DNA of 64,000 nucleotides from Arthrobacter sp. AFG7.2 (GCF_002892835.1 NZ_PJMB01000001.1:62001-126000), one strand, 5' to 3'; numbered from the stretch's first letter, positions 1 through 10,498 are shown. Notes: a model not told the origin generated them from the letters alone. Numbers and translations are program-made.

Positions 1-1042
<1,042 letters not shown>

Positions 1043-1049
1043 GGCCCCT

Positions 1050-1055
1050 ACCCTA
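1050..1055 (-). promoter_or_regulatory. candidate -10 box of leaderless FAH transcript
   Basis: TAGGGT on the minus strand, 7 nt before the ATG at 1042. A start site at the A of ATG would give a leaderless mRNA. AGGGG in the spacer makes this example less clear than others in the window. Confidence 0.4.
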
Positions 1056-1084
1056 CCGTCTTGCCAGGCTGCGGACGCGCAGCT

Positions 1085-1888
1085 CTACCGCTGTGCGGGG
1101 CCTTCCCGGAGGTAGTGGACCTGTGCCGCGACGGAGGTTTCGGCCGCGCGCCGCACGGAAGGGTCGACGTCGGAATAGACGACGCCGGCGACGTCGCCGA
1201 TTGAGGCTTCCGTGCCCAGGCGGGCCAGCGCGGCACGCACCTGTTCCAACCGCTCCAGGCGGTGGCTGCGGTAGGCGCGGACAACCTCTTCCAGGGACGG
1301 AAGGCTCGGGCCGTGGGCAGGGAGGACGGCGGCAGGCCCGAGCGCCTCAAGCTTGTCCAGCGACGTCAAGTAGCCGCCCAGGGTACCGTCCGGGTAGTCG
1401 AGCATGGTGGTGCCGCGGCCAAGAATGGTGTCGCCGGTGAGGACCGAACCATGGGGGCCGTCGGCGGGAAGGTGGAAGCAGACTGAATCCGACGTGTGCC
1501 CCGGGGTGGCCACCGCCCGGATCTCAAGTCCCGCCGCATCGAGGATCTCACCGTCCTGCAAAGGAACACCGCGGCCATGGCAGTGCGCGCCGTCTGCAGC
1601 CCGGACCGGGGCCCCCGTCAGTTCGTGCAGCCGTACGGCACCGGCTGTATGGTCTGCGTGACGGTGGGTGATGAGGATCAGTTCAACCGGGCCGGCGTCG
1701 GCGAGGGCCTGAAGATGCGCCGCATCCAGCGGGCCGGGATCCACCACTACGGCATGAGGCCGGCCCGGGGCCCGCAGGACGTAGGAGTTTGTCCCATCCA
1801 GGCTCATCGGCCCCGGGTTGGGTGCCAGGACGAAGTGCGTCAGGGCGGAGCTGCGCTGCAGGACGGAACCGGAAGCTGGAATCACCAT
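1085..1888 (-). CDS. metallo-beta-lactamase-fold hydrolase (LACTB2-like)
   Basis: 267-residue MBL-fold protein with the zinc-binding motif HRHADH at residues 75-80, the preceding VVVDPGP strand-loop and the later TPGHTSDS and LTGDTILG segments, in the usual order for this fold. A C-terminal helical region (AYRSHRLERLEQV onward) resembles the LACTB2/RNase-like subgroup. The enzyme is cytosolic; the substrate is unknown and could be a thioester, a nucleic acid or a small ester. The ATG at 1888 follows an AAGGATGGG ribosome binding site. It lies 42 bp upstream of the FAH-family gene on the same strand, so these two and gltX may form one unit. Confidence 0.88.
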   Translation of the reverse strand: MVIPASGSVLQRSSALTHFVLAPNPGPMSLDGTNSYVLRAPGRPHAVVVDPGPLDAAHLQALADAGPVELILITHRHADHTAGAVRLHELTGAPVRAADGAHCHGRGVPLQDGEILDAAGLEIRAVATPGHTSDSVCFHLPADGPHGSVLTGDTILGRGTTMLDYPDGTLGGYLTSLDKLEALGPAAVLPAHGPSLPSLEEVVRAYRSHRLERLEQVRAALARLGTEASIGDVAGVVYSDVDPSVRRAAETSVAAQVHYLREGPAQR

Positions 1889-2010
1889 CCCATCCTTGCA
1901 CCGACCGCTGGATCACGGTGACCTGCGGCCATCCGGAATAGAACGCCCGCCGGTCCGGGTTGACCACCAGTGAACACCACACGATCTCCAGGAAGCCGGA
2001 ACCAGACACC

Positions 2011-2610
2011 ATGAGCAGCACCACAACTACCCTTGCAGATCTCCTCGCCGCCGCTGATGCCGCAGGCCACGACCACGCCGCAACAGAGAAGAACAGCGGA
2101 CTTCAGCACATCCACAACCATGCGACCGGCAGCATTGTTTGGTTTCCCACGTGGAAAAAGTTCCGTGAGACCGCCGACTGGAGCGAAGCGGTGGACGGCG
2201 TCACCAGGGAGCTCAGGTCAGGGACGGGAGCAGTGGAGGAATCTGCTTCCGGGCTCCTGGCCCAGGACCTGGACCTGCTGCTGAAACGCGCCGCCGCCGC
2301 GGGTGACGCCAAAATTTTTCTGCAGGAGAACCTTGTTAAGCACCTGACGCGGACCTGGGCTGTTGGTGACGCTGCCGCGAAAGCCAAGGGGCAGGACCTG
2401 CCCGCCGGCAGCACAACGCCTTCAATATTCGCTGACTATCCCTACGACGTGTACGCCCAGGACGGCGGCGCATTTGCGACGGCAGTGTGGAATGACATCA
2501 TCGATGCCCGCCGCAACCAGGCCATCGCGGAAGAGGCGGCACGGAAGGCACTGAAGCCCGTCTCGAGGAAGGCGCTGAAGAACGCCGCCCGCAAAGCCGC
2601 CCGGCGCTGA
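2011..2610 (+). CDS. uncharacterised 199-residue protein with basic C-terminal tail
   Basis: I do not recognise this family. From the ATG at 2011 it encodes 199 residues: a Thr/Ala-rich N-terminus, a central part with GLQHIHNHATGSIVWFPTW, a helical middle and a very basic tail (repeated RKAxKxAARKAARR-like segments, last 25 residues) that could bind nucleic acid or be a low-complexity extension. No signal peptide or membrane segment is seen. An upstream in-frame TTG at 1960 would add 17 residues, but AGGAAG about 15 nt before 2011 favours the shorter form. It stands alone on the plus strand, convergent with ilvE, and shares a strong bidirectional terminator with it. Codon usage looks native, so it is probably expressed. 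Confidence 0.75.
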   Translation: MSSTTTTLADLLAAADAAGHDHAATEKNSGLQHIHNHATGSIVWFPTWKKFRETADWSEAVDGVTRELRSGTGAVEESASGLLAQDLDLLLKRAAAAGDAKIFLQENLVKHLTRTWAVGDAAAKAKGQDLPAGSTTPSIFADYPYDVYAQDGGAFATAVWNDIIDARRNQAIAEEAARKALKPVSRKALKNAARKAARR

Positions 2611-2620
2611 CGGCGCCGCA

Positions 2621-2671
2621 AATAACGAAAGGCGCCTGCCGGGCCCAAGCCCGGCAGGCGCCGTCGTTATT
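2621..2671. terminator. bidirectional intrinsic terminator
   Basis: Perfect 14-bp stem (2631-2644 with 2649-2662, CCAA loop), extended by AATAACGA/TCGTTATT flanks that also pair. It lies between the convergent 2011-2610 gene and ilvE and can stop transcription from both sides. Confidence 0.85.
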
Positions 2672-2688
2672 CGTGGTGCTGAAGCCTG

Positions 2689-3801
2689 CTAGGCCAGGCG
2701 GGTCAGCCAACCGTGGGTGTCCGGCACGGTTCCAGTCTGGATGCCCAGCAGCTGCTCACGGATGGCCATGGTGGTCTCCCCCGCTTTGGAGTCCTCGGAG
2801 CCGATGAACTCGGTAGCGTCCTTCAAAACTCCGATCGGGGTGATGACGGCTGCCGTGCCGCAGGCGAAGACTTCCGTGATCTCACCGGAAGCAACGCCGT
2901 CGCGCCATTCATCGAGGGTGATCTTCCGCTCGGTGACTTCGCGGCCCATGTCCTTGGCAACCTGGATCACGGACATCCGGGTGATGCCTTCCAGGATGGT
3001 GCCGGTCAGCGCAGGGGTAACCAGGGAGCCGTCCTTCATCACGAAGAAGACGTTCATGCCGCCCAGTTCCTCGACCGCGTTGTCATTAAACTGGTCCAGG
3101 AAGAGGACCTGCTTGCAGCCGTTGGCTTCGGCTTCCTGCTGGGCGATCAGCGACGCTGCGTAGTTGCCGCCGCACTTGGCATCACCGGTCCCGCCGCGGC
3201 CGGCGCGTGCGTACTCGCGGGAGATCCAGATGGACACGGGCTTCAGTTCGCCGCCGAAGTAGTTGCCGGCCGGTGAAGCAATCACCCGGAAGGAAACCTC
3301 GCGTGCGGCGCGGACGCCCAGGAAGGCCTCGGTGGCGATCATGAACGGCCGCAGGTACAGCGCCTCACCGTCGCCGCCGGGAACCCAGTCCTTGTCGGCG
3401 GCAACCAGTTCACGGATTGCCCCGAGGAAGTACTCGGCAGGCAGCTCAGGCAGGGCGAGCCTGCGGGCGGATTTGTTCAGGCGCGCTGCATTGGCCTCCG
3501 GACGGAAGGACCAGATGGAGCCGTCCGCGTGGCGGTAAGCCTTAAGCCCTTCGAAGATCTCCTGGCCGTAGTGCAGCACTGCAGCGGACGGGTCAAGGAC
3601 GATTGGTCCGTACGCTTCGATGCGGGCGTTGTGCCAGCCGCCATTGCCGTCCGCGTCCACGCTGTAGTCCACGATGGCGGTGTGGTCGGTGAAGTGGTTG
3701 CCGAATCCCGGGTTTGCCAGGATGGCTGCACGCTCTTCAGCAGACCTCGGGTTGGCCGAGGGCTGCTGGCTGAATTCGACGCCATGGGCGGTCTGGGTCA
3801 T
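2689..3801 (-). CDS. ilvE: branched-chain amino acid aminotransferase
   Basis: Class IV PLP-dependent aminotransferase of 370 residues that interconverts Val, Leu and Ile with their 2-oxo acids. The segment GTGDAKCGGNYAAS contains the PLP-binding lysine typical of BCAT, and YGQEIFEGLKAYR and FACGTAAVITPIG are further family motifs. The ATG at 3801 is chosen because GGAGGAACC directly precedes it; a longer frame from 3846 lacks such a site. It lies 105 bp downstream of leuB on the same strand, fitting a shared role in branched-chain synthesis, and ends at a bidirectional terminator. Confidence 0.96.
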   Translation of the reverse strand: MTQTAHGVEFSQQPSANPRSAEERAAILANPGFGNHFTDHTAIVDYSVDADGNGGWHNARIEAYGPIVLDPSAAVLHYGQEIFEGLKAYRHADGSIWSFRPEANAARLNKSARRLALPELPAEYFLGAIRELVAADKDWVPGGDGEALYLRPFMIATEAFLGVRAAREVSFRVIASPAGNYFGGELKPVSIWISREYARAGRGGTGDAKCGGNYAASLIAQQEAEANGCKQVLFLDQFNDNAVEELGGMNVFFVMKDGSLVTPALTGTILEGITRMSVIQVAKDMGREVTERKITLDEWRDGVASGEITEVFACGTAAVITPIGVLKDATEFIGSEDSKAGETTMAIREQLLGIQTGTVPDTHGWLTRLA

Positions 3802-3906
3802 GGTTCCTCCACGATCGGCCGCCCCGGGTTCAGCACTGAACGGCAAGGCGGCATTTGGTGATTCGAGACAAGCTTACGCCCGATGCCCTGCTACCCCTGG
3901 CGAGGC

Positions 3907-4959
3907 TTAGAGCCCGGCTCCGATGGCGTCGCCCACGGCACTGGTGGTGCGTGTACCGCCGTCGCGCTTTTCGACGTCGGCAATTACTGCCGCTTCGATC
4001 CTGCGCGCCGCGGTGGTGTAGCCGAGGTGGTCCAGGAGCAGGGCAGCGGACAGAATGGCAGCGGTGGGATCGGCCTTGCCCTGGCCGGCAATGTCCGGGG
4101 CGGAGCCGTGCACCGGCTCGAACATGGACGGCGCTGTGCGGTCCATGTTGATGTTGCCTGAAGCCGCCAGGCCGATGCCGCCGGTGATGGCAGCGGCGAG
4201 GTCGGTGAGGATGTCGCCGAAGAGGTTGTCGGTGACGATCACGTCAAAGCGGGACGGGTCAGTGACCATGAAGATCGTTGCCGCGTCCACGTGCAGGTAG
4301 TCGTGGGTGACCTCCGGAAACTCCTGTGCAACGGCCTCGACCGTTCGCTTCCAGAGGTGCCCGGCGTAGACCAGGACGTTGTGCTTGTGGACCAGGGTCA
4401 CGTGCTTGCGTTCCCTGGCGCTGGCGCGCCGGAAGGCATCCCGGACCACGCGCTCCACCCCGTGCGCGGTGTTCAGCGAGACTTCGGTGGCCACCTCGTG
4501 GGGAGTGCCGGCGCGCAGGGTGCCACCGTTGCCGACGTAGGGGCCTTCAGTGCCTTCGCGGACCACGATGAAATCGATGACGCCTGGATTGGCCAGCGGG
4601 CTGCCCACTGTTCCGTACAGCCGGGAGGGCCGCAGGTTGACGTAGTGGTCCAGGCTGAAGCGGAGCTTCAACAGCATTTCGCGCTCAATGATGCCGGACG
4701 GGATCCGGGTATCTCCCGGGGCTGCCCCTACTGCCCCGAACAGGATGGCATCCCGGGTCCGGAGATCGGCCAGGACGTGGTCCGGCAGGGTCTCCCCGGT
4801 AGCGAGCCAGTGCTCGGCGCCGAGCTTGTAGTGGGTCTGCTTGAGCTCGACGCCCTCGGCAGCCACTGCCTTCTCAAGGACCTTGACTGCCTCGGCAATC
4901 ACCTCGGGGCCAATGCCGTCGCCGGGAATAACTGCAAGATCGATGGAGGATGCGCTCAT
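3907..4959 (-). CDS. leuB: 3-isopropylmalate dehydrogenase
   Basis: 350-residue NAD-dependent oxidative decarboxylase of the leucine pathway, converting 3-isopropylmalate to 2-oxoisocaproate. The start [16 protein letters not shown], the substrate-binding arginine region around [17 protein letters not shown] and the [19 protein letters not shown] signature are those of the isopropylmalate/isocitrate dehydrogenase family; the tartrate or homoisocitrate subgroups are less likely given ilvE next door. The ATG at 4959 has no good ribosome binding site but lies 6 nt behind TACCCT, with TTGACC 19 bp further up, suggesting a leaderless mRNA. leuA and leuCD are not in this window. Confidence 0.95.
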   Translation of the reverse strand: MSASSIDLAVIPGDGIGPEVIAEAVKVLEKAVAAEGVELKQTHYKLGAEHWLATGETLPDHVLADLRTRDAILFGAVGAAPGDTRIPSGIIEREMLLKLRFSLDHYVNLRPSRLYGTVGSPLANPGVIDFIVVREGTEGPYVGNGGTLRAGTPHEVATEVSLNTAHGVERVVRDAFRRASARERKHVTLVHKHNVLVYAGHLWKRTVEAVAQEFPEVTHDYLHVDAATIFMVTDPSRFDVIVTDNLFGDILTDLAAAITGGIGLAASGNINMDRTAPSMFEPVHGSAPDIAGQGKADPTAAILSAALLLDHLGYTTAARRIEAAVIADVEKRDGGTRTTSAVGDAIGAGL

Positions 4960-4965
4960 GCTTTC

Positions 4966-4996
4966 AGGGTAGCCAAGGCATCCATATGCTGGTCAA
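4966..4996 (-). promoter_or_regulatory. leuB promoter, probably leaderless
   Basis: TTGACC (4996-4991), 19-bp spacer, TACCCT (4971-4966), then 6 nt to the ATG at 4959. Confidence 0.5.
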
Positions 4997-5025
4997 GCTG
5001 TCTCAGCATCCGAACACATCCTTCA

Positions 5026-5103
5026 GACGCCCCCTCATTTCCTGCAGGAGGACGCTGGACGCTCCCTCACTTCCTGCAGGAGGACGGCGGACGCTCTGTC
5101 ACT
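5026..5103. repeat. 32-bp degenerate tandem repeat (2.4 copies)
   Basis: Copies begin with GACGC at 5026, 5058 and 5090, a 32-bp period. Each of the first two full copies holds CCTCAYTTCCTGCAGGAGGACG, written here in two parts as CCTCAYTT and CCTGCAGGAGG. The third is cut short and runs into an inverted repeat. The array fills much of the 244-bp gap between metG and leuB; no coding potential was seen there. Confidence 0.75.
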
Positions 5104-5133
5104 AACCCACCTGCGCAGGCAGCGACAGAGCGT
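5091..5133. repeat. 10-bp perfect inverted repeat downstream of metG
   Basis: ACGCTCTGTC (5091-5100) pairs perfectly with GACAGAGCGT (5124-5133). A second small hairpin (GGGTTT...AAACCC, about 5163-5180) follows. Both lie downstream of metG on its strand and could terminate its transcript, but neither has a clear U tract, so this may instead be part of a dispersed repeat. Confidence 0.5.
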
Positions 5134-5203
5134 TCATCTGGAATGCGCAAAAGGTGAGCGAGGGTTTGAGGAAAACCCGCAGGAGGTGAACCGGCGTTGG
5201 CGG

Positions 5204-6763
5204 TCAGGCCTCAGCGGGCTCCTCGTACTTGGGGAAGACCGGCGAAGGTGCGGGCAGCTGGGTCCCCGAAACGATTCGCGCGGAAATCGCGGCGAACTGC
5301 CGCGGCTCCCCTTCGGGCTGGCCCAGGGTTTCCAGCAGGGCGCCGGCAGCCTTCGGCATGACGGGCTGCGCCAGGATGGCCACGATCCGCAGGACTTCCA
5401 GCGTCACGTAGAGCACGGTGTTCATGCGTTCGACGTCGGTCTTCCGCAGCACCCATGGCGCCTGCTCGGCGAAGTAGGCGTTGGTGTCGCCAAGGACACC
5501 CCAGATCGCTTCGAGGGCGCGGCTGAACTCCTGCTTCTCGAAGGCTGCCCGGGCCGTCTCAAGGAGGGCGTCCGCCTGCGCCAGGATGGCGTTGTCCCCG
5601 GCGGTGAAGCCGGCCGGGACAGGCACCTTGCCCTCGCAGTTCTTGGCCACCATGGACAGCGAACGCTGGGCCAGGTTTCCGAAGTTGTTGGCCAGGTCCG
5701 CGTTCATCCTGCCCACGATGGCGTCGTGGTTGTAGCTTCCGTCCGCTCCAAAGGGCACCTCGCGGAGGAAGAAGAAGCGCACCTGGTCCAGGCCGTACTG
5801 GGCCACAAAATCCGCGGGAGCAACCACGTTGCCCAGGGACTTGGACATCTTCACGCCGTTGTTGTTCAGGAACCCGTGGATCATCACCCGCTTAGGCAGT
5901 TCCAGCCCGGCGCTCATCAGGAAGGCGGGCCAGTAGATGGCGTGGAACCTGGAGATGTCCTTACCGATGATGTGGACGTCGGCGGGCCAGTACTTCCGGA
6001 ACTTTTCCGACTCGACGTCCGGGTACCCCACACCGGTGAGGTAGTTCGTCAGGGCGTCCACCCAGACGTACATGACGTGCTTGTCGTTACCCGGAACCGG
6101 AACGCCCCAGTCGAACGTGGTGCGGCTGATGGACAGGTCCTCCAGCCCCCGTTTCACGAAGCTGATGACCTCGTTGAAGCGGTACTGCGGGGCGCCAAAC
6201 TCCGGGTGGGCCTCATACAGGGCGAGAAGCTTGTCCTGGTAGGCCGAGAGCCGGAAAAAGTAGCTCTCCTCCGCCGTCCACGTCACCTCGGTGTCCGTCT
6301 CTTTCGAGTAGCGCACGCCGTCGTCCTTGACCACGGTGTCGTCCTCGCCATAGAACGCCTCGTCCCGGACCGAGTACCAGCCCTCGTACTTGGACAGGTA
6401 GATGTCCCCGTTGGCCTCCATCTTCTTCCAGATGGCCTGGGAGGCAGCGTAATGGTCCTCGTCCGTGGTCCGGATGAAGCGGTCGTACGTGATCCCGAGG
6501 GCGGAGTGGGCCGCCTTGTAGACTTCTGCGTTCCGGTCCACCAGCTCCTTGGGCGTGATGCCTTCCTTCTCCGCCGTCTGGGCGATCTTCATGCCGTGCT
6601 CGTCCGTGCCGGTCAGGAACATCACGTCAAAGCCGTCCAGCCGCTTGAAGCGCGCCATCGCATCAGTGGCGATGTACTCGTAGGCATGGCCAATGTGCGG
6701 CAGGCCGTTGGGATAGGTGATGGCCGTGGTGATGTAGAACGGCGTTTTCTCTGAAGCAGTCAC
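5204..6763 (-). CDS. metG: methionyl-tRNA synthetase
   Basis: 519-residue class I synthetase that charges initiator and elongator tRNA-Met. HIGH is at residues 23-26 (GLPHIGHAY) and KMSKS at 305-309. The length matches the short actinobacterial form without the C-terminal EMAP-like tRNA-binding domain. The start is a GTG at 6763 with no Shine-Dalgarno sequence; TAACGT lies 7 nt before it, so translation from a leaderless mRNA is likely. The ABC operon ends 34 bp upstream, so some read-through is possible. The long plus-strand open frame over this gene is an antisense shadow. Confidence 0.97.
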   Translation of the reverse strand: MTASEKTPFYITTAITYPNGLPHIGHAYEYIATDAMARFKRLDGFDVMFLTGTDEHGMKIAQTAEKEGITPKELVDRNAEVYKAAHSALGITYDRFIRTTDEDHYAASQAIWKKMEANGDIYLSKYEGWYSVRDEAFYGEDDTVVKDDGVRYSKETDTEVTWTAEESYFFRLSAYQDKLLALYEAHPEFGAPQYRFNEVISFVKRGLEDLSISRTTFDWGVPVPGNDKHVMYVWVDALTNYLTGVGYPDVESEKFRKYWPADVHIIGKDISRFHAIYWPAFLMSAGLELPKRVMIHGFLNNNGVKMSKSLGNVVAPADFVAQYGLDQVRFFFLREVPFGADGSYNHDAIVGRMNADLANNFGNLAQRSLSMVAKNCEGKVPVPAGFTAGDNAILAQADALLETARAAFEKQEFSRALEAIWGVLGDTNAYFAEQAPWVLRKTDVERMNTVLYVTLEVLRIVAILAQPVMPKAAGALLETLGQPEGEPRQFAAISARIVSGTQLPAPSPVFPKYEEPAEA

Positions 6764-6770
6764 GTGGAGG

Positions 6771-6776
6771 ACGTTA
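6771..6776 (-). promoter_or_regulatory. candidate -10 box of leaderless metG transcript
   Basis: TAACGT, 7 nt, then the GTG start codon at 6763; no ribosome binding site is present in the spacer CCTCCAC. Confidence 0.5.
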
Positions 6777-6797
6777 CCTTCGGTGCGGAGGGACGGG

Positions 6798-7553
6798 CTA
6801 GATGAGTTCAGTCAGGGTATCGCTGAGCCGGACCAGTTCGTGGTCGTGCGAGGCCACCAGCACGGCGATTCCGTCCGACGTGGTGTCCTTCAGGATGCTG
6901 ATGATGCGGTTGGCGGAGGCACGGTCGAGGCTGGCGGTGGGCTCGTCCACCACCAGGACCCGGGTGCCCAGGATCAGGGCCCGGGCAATGGCCACGCGCT
7001 GGCGTTCGCCGCCGGACAGCTGGGCAGGACGGTGCCGCATGCGCCGGCCCAGGCCCACAAGGTCAAGCAGGTCCTTGGCCATGTCGCGGCGCTGGTCCAC
7101 TTCACCGTCCGGAACCGCCGGCAGGAGCACGTTTTCGAGGGCGCTCATGCCGTCGATCAGCGCGCCGCCCTGGTCCACGTAACCGATGAGGGCACGACGG
7201 CGGTCGGCAATTTCGTCGTCGCCCATGCTCTCAAGGGAATCGCCTTCCCAGAAGACGCGTCCCGACGTCGGGAGGGTCAGTCCGGCGCCGACGGTCAGGA
7301 TACTGGTCTTGCCTGACCCGCTTCGGCCCGCAACACAGTGCATCTCGCCCGCGTGAAGGGTCAGGTCGAACCCTTCCACCACGCTGACTGCTTCGGCCCC
7401 GCCCTTGCCGCCGCCGTAGCGGATGGTGATGTCGCTCAGTTCCAGCGGCGTTGCGTGGTCAGCGGACTTGACGATGGTGTTGGCCCGGGTCTGCAGGGGG
7501 GCCTCGCCGGAGCCGGACCTGCGGCTCCGCTGGACATTCGTCGGGTTTGTCAT
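6798..7553 (-). CDS. ABC transporter ATP-binding protein (LolD/MacB-like)
   Basis: 251-residue nucleotide-binding subunit. Walker A is GRSGSGKTS, the signature is [15 protein letters not shown] and Walker B is [12 protein letters not shown], all intact. Sequence style matches the MacB/LolD/FtsE class that pairs with FtsX-type permeases. The ATG at 7553 overlaps the permease stop codon by 4 bp (ATGA), showing translational coupling; the longer frame to 7586 is not needed. With the permease it forms a complete transporter whose substrate is unknown. Confidence 0.93.
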   Translation of the reverse strand: MTNPTNVQRSRRSGSGEAPLQTRANTIVKSADHATPLELSDITIRYGGGKGGAEAVSVVEGFDLTLHAGEMHCVAGRSGSGKTSILTVGAGLTLPTSGRVFWEGDSLESMGDDEIADRRRALIGYVDQGGALIDGMSALENVLLPAVPDGEVDQRRDMAKDLLDLVGLGRRMRHRPAQLSGGERQRVAIARALILGTRVLVVDEPTASLDRASANRIISILKDTTSDGIAVLVASHDHELVRLSDTLTELI

Positions 7554-10345
7554 TGGACCACTTTCGTTGCAATCGGTATCCAGCAAAGTACAGCCACCAG
7601 GCCGGCCACGCCCGCCCAGATCGCGGCATAGGGGGCCAGCAGCAGTCCGATGCCCAGGGCGCCCAGAACACCCAGCGGCAGGGCCACGGTTCCCACCAGG
7701 GCGTTCTCGAACAGCCGCACCTGGCGGAGCATGTCCGGGTTCCAGCCCATGGCCTCGAGGATGCCAAGGTACTGGCGCTTGGCAATAAGTTCAAACCGGC
7801 CGGTAACCAGGGTGAGCACCAGTCCTACAGCCACTCCGGCCAGGGCCAGGAGGATGCTGGGCAAGGCAACGCTGGCGGCGGCCAATCCGCTCAGGGCGCT
7901 GGCACCGGCAGCCCGCGGGATGTCGATGAGCAGCGCAATGAGCCCGCCCACTGCAGCACCGAAGACGCCCACGGCGACGGCCAGGGACAAGGTGTTGAAC
8001 TTGTTGGTGCTCAGCTGGCGGTTGGCGAAGGTCAGCGGCGAGTCCACCGGAATCAGCCGTTCGTCGTGCTGGGGTTCCTGGTCAATCACGTCACGGTGGC
8101 GCAGCTGCTGCGCGGCGAAGAAGGCCGCTGCCGCGTACAGCACCAGGACCGCTGCGGACACGAGGGCAGTGGAAAGGCTCCAGCTGACCAGGCTCAGCAC
8201 GGTTCCGGCCACGGCCAGCAGGACGGCGCCTACCCCGAACTCCTCCAGCACCCAGCGGCGGATCCGGCCCTGGGTCCAGCCCATCGCGCGAAGGGTTCCC
8301 GCCTCGCTCCGGCGCTTGCGGATGTAGCTCACCGTGGAGGCGCCGGTCAGGAGGGCCCCGCCGCAGAGTGTGAGGAAGAGCAGGGTGACGTTGGTGCCGG
8401 ACAGGGATCCGGTGACGGCATCGGCAGCGTTCTGCCGGACCCAGGACTGCTGGACCGTCCCCAGCGCAGATTCCTTGCCGGCGTCGTCCTTGGAGTAGCC
8501 CGGGACAAAGATGCTGGCGTCCTCGCGGGCGGAACCGGCCACTACGGTGGCTTCGAGGCCCATCCCGCGGATCTCGCCGGCGAGCTTCTCGACGTCGGGC
8601 TGCGCCTGCTTCCAGCTGCCGGGCGCCTTGGCACGTACGCGGATGGCGTCGATCACACTGGCATTCCCGGTGTAGCCGCGGGCGGCGGCAAGGCCATAGT
8701 AATCAGTGATGGCACCGGCGGACTGGCTGGCGAGCCCCGATGCGCTCAGGGAAGGCTCCAGCTCAGTGGCAGGAACTTCGGTGCCCGCCGCGTCCTTCAC
8801 CAGGGTGAAGGGCGCGGGGTCGTAGCCGCCCAGCGGGAGCTTGTTGACGTCACCGGCCGCGGCAGCGACTGCGGAGGGGTCGAACGTGCCATAGACCATG
8901 GCCAGCGGGGCGGCCGACTTCTCCCCTGTTTCCAGGTTCTCCCGGTAGGAGCGCTCATCCACGGGTTCGCGCTGTGTCTGGTCAACAGGCATGCCGTTGG
9001 AGCTCTTCTCAGGCAGCCGGTTTACGGTAACCCACTCGCCGGGAACCGCCGTCTTTTCGATAGCGCCGTTGGCGGCAGTTTCGTCGTCCGTGTACTTTGG
9101 CGCCGCAGCAAAGTCGGTGCTCCAGGTGGCCGGGGTGTAAAGGCCCGGGTTGAAGTTGCCGCTGCTTCCAAGGAGAGATGAGTGGTCCGTGGAGCCCGGC
9201 CAGGAGAGGACGAAGGGATCCTTTGAGACGAACGGCAGGTAGTCCTTGTCCAGGGAGCGGGACACGGTTCCGACGTCCTTGACTACTTTTCCGGCGGCGT
9301 CGATCTCTTCGATTTCGACGTTGTACTTGAGGTCAAGGGAGGTGCCGGAGCGAACGATCAGCGGAATGGCCTGGGAATCGGCGGTCAGCTGGCCGGTCCG
9401 TTTTGCCTGCTGGTACTGGGTCATCAGCGGCGCCCAGTACTTGAGCTTGACGCCGAGGAAGTCGGGTCCCTCTTCCAGCTCCTCAAGGCTGATGCCATTG
9501 GTGAAGAGGCCTTCAAAGTACCGTCCCACGGCGCCGGCGTTGCGGGCGTCGGCCGGCGGTGCCTTTTCCAGCGGGGACAGGAAATCGCCGGCGGAACCCA
9601 GCAGGGCCCGCTCGGCAGCCGGGTCAACGGCCACCACGGATTCCGTGACTTCGGGAGCCAGGGGCAGTGAGACGGAAACGTTGAACAGGTTGTGCTCGGA
9701 CCCGCCGGCCGGGGCAGGGAACTTGATGCCGGTTTCATCCTCCGGCGCTGCGATGCGGATGCTGCTGCCGCCCGCGGCCCGCTCTTCAACGAGCTTGGCC
9801 TTGCCCAGGGTGCCCTCGGCGGTGGACTTGAACAAAGTCTGTTCGGAAACACCGTCGGAGCTGACGGCGCTGGCAGTCAGGCGGTACTTCCTGGTCTCAT
9901 CGGCCAGCACCGACTCGGCGGCCGGCCACTTATCCGGCGGCGTTGCCCCGGCAGCCTGGTCTGACGATGCGGTTCCCGCGAGCCCGGCGTTGTAGCCGAG
10001 GAAATCCATGGCTTCAAGGCGGGGAGATTCAAGGTTTTGCGTCACCCGGGAGACAAGGCTGATGGGCGCTGCAACAGAGGTCCCTGAGAGCTTCCTGATG
10101 GCCTCGAGCTGCTCAAAGCTGATCCCGCCGGTCCCGTTGGCGATCTCGGGCTGCATGAGCGCACCGGAAGGCGCCTTCGCCTGGACCAGGACGTCGTAGA
10201 GGCCCCGGGAATTTTCATCCACCGTCCGGTTGAGCGCTGCCTGGGACTGGCTTTGGACGAGGACCGACAAGCACATGGCTGCGATCAAGATGGCCGCGGT
10301 CAACAGCAGCACCCTGCTTCTGATGAACCTTTGGACGGCGTTCAT
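7550..10345 (-). CDS. ABC transporter permease, FtsX/MacB type, 931 residues
   Basis: Large permease with an N-terminal membrane segment (VLLLTAAILIAAMCLSVLV, about residues 10-30), a long extracytoplasmic region of roughly 600 residues, then FtsX-type membrane segments in the second half, including a central group (LLFLTLCGGALLTGAS onward) and a last block near the C-terminus. This is the layout of mechanotransmission-type ABC proteins that act on envelope substrates or export lipids and peptides, rather than of importers. The ATG at 10345 follows CAGGGAG. It is the first gene of a two-gene operon with the ATPase at 6798-7553. No substrate can be assigned; no two-component or peptidase neighbour gives a clue. 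Confidence 0.88.
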   Translation of the reverse strand: MNAVQRFIRSRVLLLTAAILIAAMCLSVLVQSQSQAALNRTVDENSRGLYDVLVQAKAPSGALMQPEIANGTGGISFEQLEAIRKLSGTSVAAPISLVSRVTQNLESPRLEAMDFLGYNAGLAGTASSDQAAGATPPDKWPAAESVLADETRKYRLTASAVSSDGVSEQTLFKSTAEGTLGKAKLVEERAAGGSSIRIAAPEDETGIKFPAPAGGSEHNLFNVSVSLPLAPEVTESVVAVDPAAERALLGSAGDFLSPLEKAPPADARNAGAVGRYFEGLFTNGISLEELEEGPDFLGVKLKYWAPLMTQYQQAKRTGQLTADSQAIPLIVRSGTSLDLKYNVEIEEIDAAGKVVKDVGTVSRSLDKDYLPFVSKDPFVLSWPGSTDHSSLLGSSGNFNPGLYTPATWSTDFAAAPKYTDDETAANGAIEKTAVPGEWVTVNRLPEKSSNGMPVDQTQREPVDERSYRENLETGEKSAAPLAMVYGTFDPSAVAAAAGDVNKLPLGGYDPAPFTLVKDAAGTEVPATELEPSLSASGLASQSAGAITDYYGLAAARGYTGNASVIDAIRVRAKAPGSWKQAQPDVEKLAGEIRGMGLEATVVAGSAREDASIFVPGYSKDDAGKESALGTVQQSWVRQNAADAVTGSLSGTNVTLLFLTLCGGALLTGASTVSYIRKRRSEAGTLRAMGWTQGRIRRWVLEEFGVGAVLLAVAGTVLSLVSWSLSTALVSAAVLVLYAAAAFFAAQQLRHRDVIDQEPQHDERLIPVDSPLTFANRQLSTNKFNTLSLAVAVGVFGAAVGGLIALLIDIPRAAGASALSGLAAASVALPSILLALAGVAVGLVLTLVTGRFELIAKRQYLGILEAMGWNPDMLRQVRLFENALVGTVALPLGVLGALGIGLLLAPYAAIWAGVAGLVAVLCWIPIATKVVQ

Positions 10346-10451
10346 GGAACTCCCTGAAACCTGGATTGCGTGGGCACACCCGAGTCCGCCCCAGGCGGAC
10401 ATGGAAAATTACGGACGGATGTGCAAAAGGTAATGGCCGGCCTGCCGGCCC

Positions 10452-10468
10452 GGTCCTGAATCAGGACC
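10452..10468. promoter_or_regulatory. 17-bp palindrome upstream of ABC operon (candidate operator)
   Basis: GGTCCTGA-A-TCAGGACC, a perfect 8-1-8 palindrome, about 107 bp before the permease start and just downstream of a TATAAT box. Position suits a repressor site or an early transcript hairpin. Confidence 0.45.
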
Positions 10469-10492
10469 TGGCCATTGTAAGCAGACCGGCCA

Positions 10493-10498
10493 ATTATA
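10493..10498 (-). promoter_or_regulatory. candidate -10 box of ABC operon
   Basis: Perfect TATAAT on the minus strand between serA and the ABC permease. No convincing -35 was found at 16-18 bp. It would give an untranslated leader of about 140 nt. Confidence 0.45.

Noticed and set aside
5186..6754. Long plus-strand open frame of 522 codons opposite metG
   Set aside because: It is antisense to a complete, motif-perfect metG and has no recognisable domain. High-GC DNA often shows such shadows; similar ones lie opposite serA, sbcC, the ABC permease and nadA.
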